Source of the DNA: Anolis sagrei
Taxonomy: Eukaryota > Chordata > Lepidosauria > Squamata > Anolidae
Assembly (NCBI RefSeq): GCF_037176765.1
Contig: NC_090022.1
Coordinates: forward strand, 174,389,617 to 174,453,616
DNA length: 64,000 nucleotides
Direction: 5' to 3'
This document shows, one piece after another, positions 62,301-64,000 of the stretch. A program made the translations under genes and the position numbers. The notes under the pieces were generated by a model. That model searched no databases. It had not been told where the DNA came from and worked only from the letters and a program-made list of their open reading frames with translations. Positions within the stretch are counted from its first letter, which is position 1. Every line of letters begins with the position of its first letter.

Positions 62301-63961
62301 TGCAAAGCGCGTCACATTATGTTCTTCACCCAATTGTATGCAAGAGAGTCTTTTTCGGAGCATGTAAAAGTCATTGAATGCAAAGTGCGGCCCATATTTT
62401 GCTTATATAATTGTGACTAGGTCCTGCTCACTTTGAGAAAGAGGTGAATAGATCATTCATACCTTCATGCTTCACAACCACCAAAGCATTTTAGACAGTA
62501 TTTCTATTTAAGTTATAGTTATTCCATAGTAAAAGGTAAAGGTTTTCCCCTGACATTAAGTCCAGTCGTGACCGACTTTGGGGGGTGGTGCTCATCTCCA
62601 TTTCTAAGCTGAAGAGCCAGCGTTGTCTGTAGACAACTCCAAGGTCATGTGGCCGGCATAACTGCATGGAACACCCTTACTTTCCCGCCGGAGCGGTACC
62701 TATTGATCTACTGACATTTGCATGTTTTCGAACTGCTAGGTTGGCAGAAGCTGGGGCTGACAGTGGAAACTCACGCCGCTCCCGGATTCGAACCTGCGAC
62801 CTTTCGGTCAACAAGCTCAGCAGCTCAGCGCTTTAACCCACTGCGCCACCGGGGGCTCCTCCTATATTTTTTCAAAATTGGTGTCTATATCTGTGCATGA
62901 AAAGATACACACACTCTCAGAGGGGGCTCTCAAACTATTAGCTGAATGTGCTTCCTTCTCTATTCTCATCTCTCTTTGGAGTGAACAGACCTTCAGAGAA
63001 TCTATGTGGGCTGGATTGGAGAGCCCAGTAAAGGGACTGTGAGAGCCGTTCAGCAGTGGAACTCTCTGCCCCGGAGTGTGGTGGAGGCTCCTTCTTTGGA
63101 AGCTTTTAAACAGAGGCTGGATGGCCATCTGTCAGGGTGCTTTGAATGCAACATTCCTGCTTCTTGGCAGGGGGTTGGACTGGATGGCCCATGAGGTCTC
63201 TTCCAACTCTTTGATTCTATGATTCTATGAGTCTGTGACTCGGGGCAACTTACATGGGGCCCAAGGCAGAATACAATTAAAAACAGAGCAATAACAATTA
63301 AGACAGCATAAAACAGCGTAAAACAACATAATAGCTAGCAACAACAATAACAGCAGACTAATTTTGGAGGGTGGGGAGGAGAAAAACCAGTACGTGAACT
63401 AGTTAAAGGATAAGATGGTTTAGCAAGGTGGATAATTTATATTTATTTACATTATTTCTATCCCGCCCGTATCAGCTCAAAGGCGACTCATGGCAGCATA
63501 GGATAACAATGTATAACGGCAAAGGAAATTTCATGGAAACAGAGCAAATTAACAGGATCTGTTAATATAATATAGGACATCAGATTGAATGATGCAGGTA
63601 TGAATACTGGAATGCCATTATTAATCTATACCTGCACTGTAAGAGTTTAGAAAGATGAGCTTTTTCTCCCCCAATTTCTCTGTGCCAACATATAGAAGCA
63701 TCAGGGGAAGGATCTTCTCACATGTGCAAAATGTAGTTTCTTCTTTCCAACCAGCCTCCAAAAGAGCCAAAATGCCCCCTGCCCAAGAAATCCCTTCTAG
63801 GGGGCTCTGGCTCCCATTGTAATGCACTGTAATGGGGTTTAGAGGTACTCACTGGTCCAGAAGCAGCTGTAGGTGCCCACCAGTCCCATGATCAGCCTGC
63901 TCGCCAAGGTCCAGGGCAGGTATGGGGCCTGGGGAAAGGGCCATTTCACCTCGAGGGGCAT
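49398..63961 (-). CDS. TAFAZZIN: TAFAZZIN (cardiolipin transacylase), complete coding region in ten exons
   Basis: Coding exons on the minus strand: 63961-63853, 60007-59879, 58548-58503, 55950-55865, 55223-55143, 54495-54454, 54358-54296, 51121-51069, 50923-50846, 49499-49398; 789 bases, 262 residues. This equals the human isoform lacking exon 5, and no exon-5 counterpart was seen. Tafazzin is a mitochondrial phospholipid-lysophospholipid transacylase that remodels cardiolipin; human mutations cause Barth syndrome. The acyltransferase motif H-x4-D is intact (H69-Q-S-C-M-D74), as is FPEG (148-151). The N-terminal hydrophobic stretch around [17 protein letters not shown] is the interfacial membrane segment. 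All introns are GT-AG with consistent phase. The start is the first ATG, matching human MPLHVKWPFP. Confidence 0.96.
49534..49742 (-). mobile_element. tRNA-derived SINE fragment in TAFAZZIN intron 9
   Basis: TTTCGTGTCAGGAGCGACTT and GGGGACGCCCAGGTGTTTTA match the SINE in reverse. Its T-run edge lies about 35 bases from the exon 10 acceptor. Confidence 0.8.
49981..50027. repeat. (AAT)n microsatellite
   Basis: Fourteen AAT units directly before a SINE. Confidence 0.9.
50028..50291 (+). mobile_element. tRNA-derived SINE, forward member of an inverted pair
   Basis: GGAGCCCCCGGTGGCACAGT to GATCGCTCCTGACACGAGA. It is near full length with A and B boxes. Confidence 0.9.
50323..50567 (-). mobile_element. 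tRNA-derived SINE, reverse member of an inverted pair
   Basis: TTTGTCGTGTCAGGAACATC to GCACCACCGGGGGCTCC. It faces the copy at 50,028-50,291 across about 30 bases of (AAT)n. Confidence 0.9.
50569..50668 (-). mobile_element. L2-type 3' tail
   Basis: (AAT)n then TTTATTCCCCGCCACCATCT, GGGGACTTGGAGCGGCTTAC and ATGAGGCCAAGCC. Confidence 0.75.
50846..50923 (-). CDS. TAFAZZIN: TAFAZZIN coding exon 9
   Basis: This 78-base phase-0 exon encodes [20 protein letters not shown] and AENKSA, almost identical to human. Acceptor GTTACAG|A, donor GCG|GTGAGT. Confidence 0.95.
51069..51121 (-). CDS. TAFAZZIN: TAFAZZIN coding exon 8 (53 bases)
   Basis: It encodes [18 protein letters not shown], against human [18 protein letters not shown]. 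Acceptor CTCTAG|G, donor CAG|GTGAGT, ending in phase 0. Confidence 0.95.
51493..51735. repeat. 243-base palindrome centred on a hAT MITE
   Basis: The MITE at 51,546-51,682 (CAGTGGTTCTCAACCTGGGG to ATCCACTG) is flanked by 53-base arms that are reverse complements of each other with one mismatch (CTTCCAGCTCCAGCATACTG and partner). The flanks are inverted, not direct, so they are not a target duplication. Confidence 0.9.
51997..53148 (+). mobile_element. Helitron with both termini and foreign internal sequence (1,152 bases)
   Basis: A|TCTATGTAAATAAAAATG starts it and GGGTACAGCTAG|T ends it. Between the 5' 130 bases and the 3' 40 bases lie a GC-rich segment (52,180-52,435) and a 680-base polypyrimidine-polypurine tract. 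It sits in an (AAT)n run. Confidence 0.85.
52435..53110. repeat. Polypyrimidine tract followed by polypurine tract
   Basis: 52,435-52,780 is almost pure C/T built on TTCC; 52,830-53,110 is almost pure A/G built on GGAA. The two halves can pair loosely. The S/P/F-rich and K/E/G-rich open frames are artefacts of this. Confidence 0.9.
53150..53520 (-). mobile_element. L2-type LINE 3' end
   Basis: AATAAACTTTATTTATACCC, CGCCACCACATGGAACTTGG and TGAGGCCAAGCCC are a reversed L2 3' end with an (AAT)n tail. Confidence 0.75.
53697..53832. mobile_element. 136-base hAT MITE with perfect target duplication
   Basis: CAGTGGTTCTCAACCTGTGG to GAGAACCATTG, flanked by TTATACAT at 53,689-53,696 and 53,833-53,840. 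Confidence 0.92.
53841..54230. other. TAFAZZIN intron 7 sequence with an unexplained open frame
   Basis: On the plus strand an open frame to 54,074 reads [20 protein letters not shown] and [20 protein letters not shown] after a CTTTCAG. It is antisense to the gene and I do not recognise it; it may be chance or the remains of a processed copy. Confidence 0.3.
54296..54358 (-). CDS. TAFAZZIN: TAFAZZIN coding exon 7 (63 bases)
   Basis: It encodes [19 protein letters not shown] and HV, matching human [21 protein letters not shown]. It lies only 95 bases from exon 6 and has no conspicuous ORF of its own. Acceptor TTCCAG|G, donor TAG|GTGAGA. Confidence 0.93.
54454..54495 (-). CDS. TAFAZZIN: TAFAZZIN coding exon 6 (42 bases)
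   Basis: It encodes [14 protein letters not shown], matching human GKVNMSSEFLRFKW. Acceptor TGTAG|G, donor GGG|GTGAGT. Confidence 0.94.
54630..55031. mobile_element. Palindromic MITE with internal duplication and CR1 insertion
   Basis: Outer ends GGACCTTTCCACACAGCCAT and GGGCTGTATGGAAGGGCCCT are inverted. A 67-base block with ATCCCACATTATCTGAGTGT is present twice in tandem. A reversed CR1 3' fragment lies at about 54,810-55,003. Confidence 0.75.
54810..55003 (-). mobile_element. CR1 LINE 3' fragment in a MITE
   Basis: ATAGAATCATAGAATCAAAG, GGCCATCCAGCCTCTGTTTA and AGAGAGTTCCACTGCTGAAT are the reversed CR1 3' end. Confidence 0.8.
55143..55223 (-). CDS. TAFAZZIN: TAFAZZIN coding exon 5 (FPEG motif; human exon 6 equivalent)
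   Basis: It encodes [20 protein letters not shown] then WVHVFPE, with the conserved acyltransferase FPEG motif split across the next junction. Acceptor TTTGCAG|G, donor AAG|GTAAGT. A CR1 copy begins 12 bases upstream of this exon's acceptor, at about 55,235. Confidence 0.95.
55235..55422 (+). mobile_element. CR1 LINE 3' end
   Basis: GAGCTGTTCAGCAGTGGAAC to GACTCTATGATTCTATGA, starting 12 bases from the TAFAZZIN exon 5 acceptor. Confidence 0.85.
55553..55604 (-). mobile_element. Penelope-like element terminal fragment
   Basis: TGTCGAAGGCTTTCATGGCT and GGAATCACTGAGTTTTTGTA match the family terminus only. Confidence 0.7.
55865..55950 (-). CDS. TAFAZZIN: TAFAZZIN coding exon 4
   Basis: It encodes [20 protein letters not shown] then LGRCVPVCR, nearly the human sequence. 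Acceptor TTCCAG|G, donor CGGG|GTAAGT, phase 1. Confidence 0.95.
56400..57480 (+). mobile_element. L1 LINE ORF2 C-terminal fragment split by an L2
   Basis: It encodes [40 protein letters not shown] and [13 protein letters not shown], then after the L2 the ORF2 end with [20 protein letters not shown] and [20 protein letters not shown]. The C-x2-C...H-x3-W pattern is the L1 C-terminal zinc-knuckle region. Confidence 0.8.
56641..57136 (+). mobile_element. L2-type LINE 3' end nested in L1
   Basis: It encodes [20 protein letters not shown] and [20 protein letters not shown], then the 3' end CACCGCAATGAGTCGCCCTT with an (AAAT)n tail. Confidence 0.85.
57575..58315 (+). mobile_element. Helitron, 5' 740 bases
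   Basis: It starts A|TCTATATAAATAAAAATG and carries the family blocks AATTGACACCAAATTTGGAC and GTTGTAGTTGCTGGGATTTA, the latter more than once. The 3' end is lost 190 bases from TAFAZZIN exon 3. Confidence 0.8.
58503..58548 (-). CDS. TAFAZZIN: TAFAZZIN coding exon 3 (46 bases)
   Basis: This short exon encodes [15 protein letters not shown], matching human GILKLRHIWNLKLMR. Acceptor TCTCAAAG|G, donor CTG|GTAAGC. Confidence 0.94.
59062..59197 (+). mobile_element. Penelope-like element with perfect 11-base target duplication
   Basis: GCCTCACTACCTCTGTGGAT to AAGCCTTCGACAATAC, flanked by AATGAACAAAT at 59,051-59,061 and 59,198-59,208. Confidence 0.9.
59255..59712 (+). mobile_element. L2-tailed tRNA SINE, near full length
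   Basis: GACTGTGGCACAACTGGCTG is the A-box head and GGTCATGAGTTCGAAGCC the B box. The tail is CCGCCCTGAGTCCCTTGCGG, AATATAAATACTGTAAAC. Confidence 0.85.
59879..60007 (-). CDS. TAFAZZIN: TAFAZZIN coding exon 2 (HX4D catalytic motif)
   Basis: It encodes [20 protein letters not shown] and [20 protein letters not shown], ending [11 protein letters not shown] carries the catalytic His69 and Asp74. Acceptor TTTTTAG|A, donor GGG|GTATGG. Confidence 0.95.
60335..60930 (+). mobile_element. L1 LINE ORF2 C-terminal fragment
   Basis: It encodes [40 protein letters not shown] and [20 protein letters not shown], the end of L1 ORF2 as at 34,745-35,960. The 5' part is frameshifted. Confidence 0.8.
60931..61250. 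other. T-rich low-complexity intron sequence
   Basis: T-rich runs and a (TG)n block at 60,975-60,995, probably the 3' end of the L1 plus simple sequence. No exon was seen. Confidence 0.5.
61329..61452. mobile_element. Palindromic MITE, about 125 bases
   Basis: GGCCCCATCTGCACAGCCAT and ACGGCAGTGTAGATGGGACC are inverted ends around CCATTTCAAAGCAGATAATC. Confidence 0.7.
61551..61818 (+). mobile_element. CR1 LINE 3' end with short internal duplication
   Basis: GGCTTCAAACTACAGAAAAG to AATGATTCTATGATTCCAG. CTTTGGAGGCACCTACTTTGGAGGC is a small tandem duplication relative to the other CR1 copies. Confidence 0.85.
61819..62530. other. TAFAZZIN intron 1 sequence with nothing recognised
   Basis: No exon, RNA gene or repeat family was recognised in this stretch. 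Confidence 0.45.
62531..62860 (-). mobile_element. Sauria-type SINE, full length
   Basis: In reverse it has the head GGAGCCCCCGGTGGCGCAGT, the B box GTCGCAGGTTCGAATCC, and the BovB-like tail with ATGACCTTGG and GGACTTAATGTCAGGGGAAA. The family is characteristic of squamates and uses BovB LINE machinery. Confidence 0.9.
63036..63232 (+). mobile_element. CR1 LINE 3' end
   Basis: GAGAGCCGTTCAGCAGTGGA to TTTGATTCTATGATTCTATG; the best preserved short CR1 end in the window. Confidence 0.9.
63236..63560 (-). mobile_element. L2-type 3' tails, two reversed fragments
   Basis: GACTCGGGGCAACTTACATG with GCCCAAGGC, and TATTTACATTATTTCTATCC with CTCAAAGGCGACTCATGGC, are two different reversed tails. Confidence 0.6.
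63853..63961 (-). CDS. TAFAZZIN: TAFAZZIN coding exon 1
   Basis: It encodes [20 protein letters not shown] and [15 protein letters not shown], close to human. The donor is ACCA|GTGAGT, phase 1. The 39 bases above the ATG to the window edge are 5' untranslated sequence. Confidence 0.95.
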
Positions 63962-64000
63962 TTTCCCATTACAGGCGGTCCTCTCGGGGCTCGAGCACCA

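Overview
The window looks like nuclear DNA of a squamate reptile, most like an Anolis-type iguanian lizard. It holds three intron-rich vertebrate genes, all on the minus strand, in the order TAFAZZIN (49.4-64.0 kb), ATP6AP1 (15.9-42.1 kb) and GDI1 (first coding exon at 7.94-7.98 kb). This order and orientation match the TAFAZZIN-ATP6AP1-GDI1 block of human Xq28, so the window is a conserved synteny segment. The repeat content is typical of squamates: L2, CR1, L1, BovB/RTE, an R4-like LINE, an I/Jockey-type LINE, Penelope-like elements, several tRNA-derived SINEs including a Sauria-type SINE, SPIN-like and other hAT elements, and many non-autonomous Helitrons.

Genes. TAFAZZIN can be read as ten coding exons giving 262 residues, the length of the human isoform without exon 5; only the 5' leader runs off the right edge. 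ATP6AP1 can be read as ten coding exons giving 449 residues, including a 48-base exon at 19,992-20,039 that is easy to miss. Every intron in both genes is GT-AG with a consistent reading phase. For GDI1 only the 15-codon first exon is present, and the first 7.9 kb of the window is part of its intron 1. Each gene has a recognisable boundary signal: a GC-rich 5' region for GDI1, a GC-rich region with three CCAAT boxes for ATP6AP1, and AATAAA signals about 0.55-0.65 kb after the ATP6AP1 and TAFAZZIN stop codons.

Layout. 0-7.9 kb: GDI1 intron 1 with a Helitron end, L2, BovB and a 1.9 kb minisatellite built around (ATT)n. 8-15.2 kb: GDI1 5' region and repeat-filled intergenic DNA (CR1, I/Jockey-type, L2, R4-like and RTE-like LINEs, SPIN-like composite). 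15.2-42.3 kb: ATP6AP1, with introns packed with repeats. 42.3-48.8 kb: intergenic. 48.8-64 kb: TAFAZZIN.

Function. Tafazzin is the mitochondrial cardiolipin transacylase, ATP6AP1 (Ac45) is an accessory subunit of the V-ATPase, and GDI1 recycles Rab GTPases. I see no evidence of an operon-like or novel gene system. The unusual content is repeat architecture: a four-level nest of transposons, foldback Penelope-like copies with 9-15 bp target duplications, directly abutting Helitrons, a hAT repeat centred in a much longer palindrome, and a LINE whose 3' end is shared with an abundant SINE.
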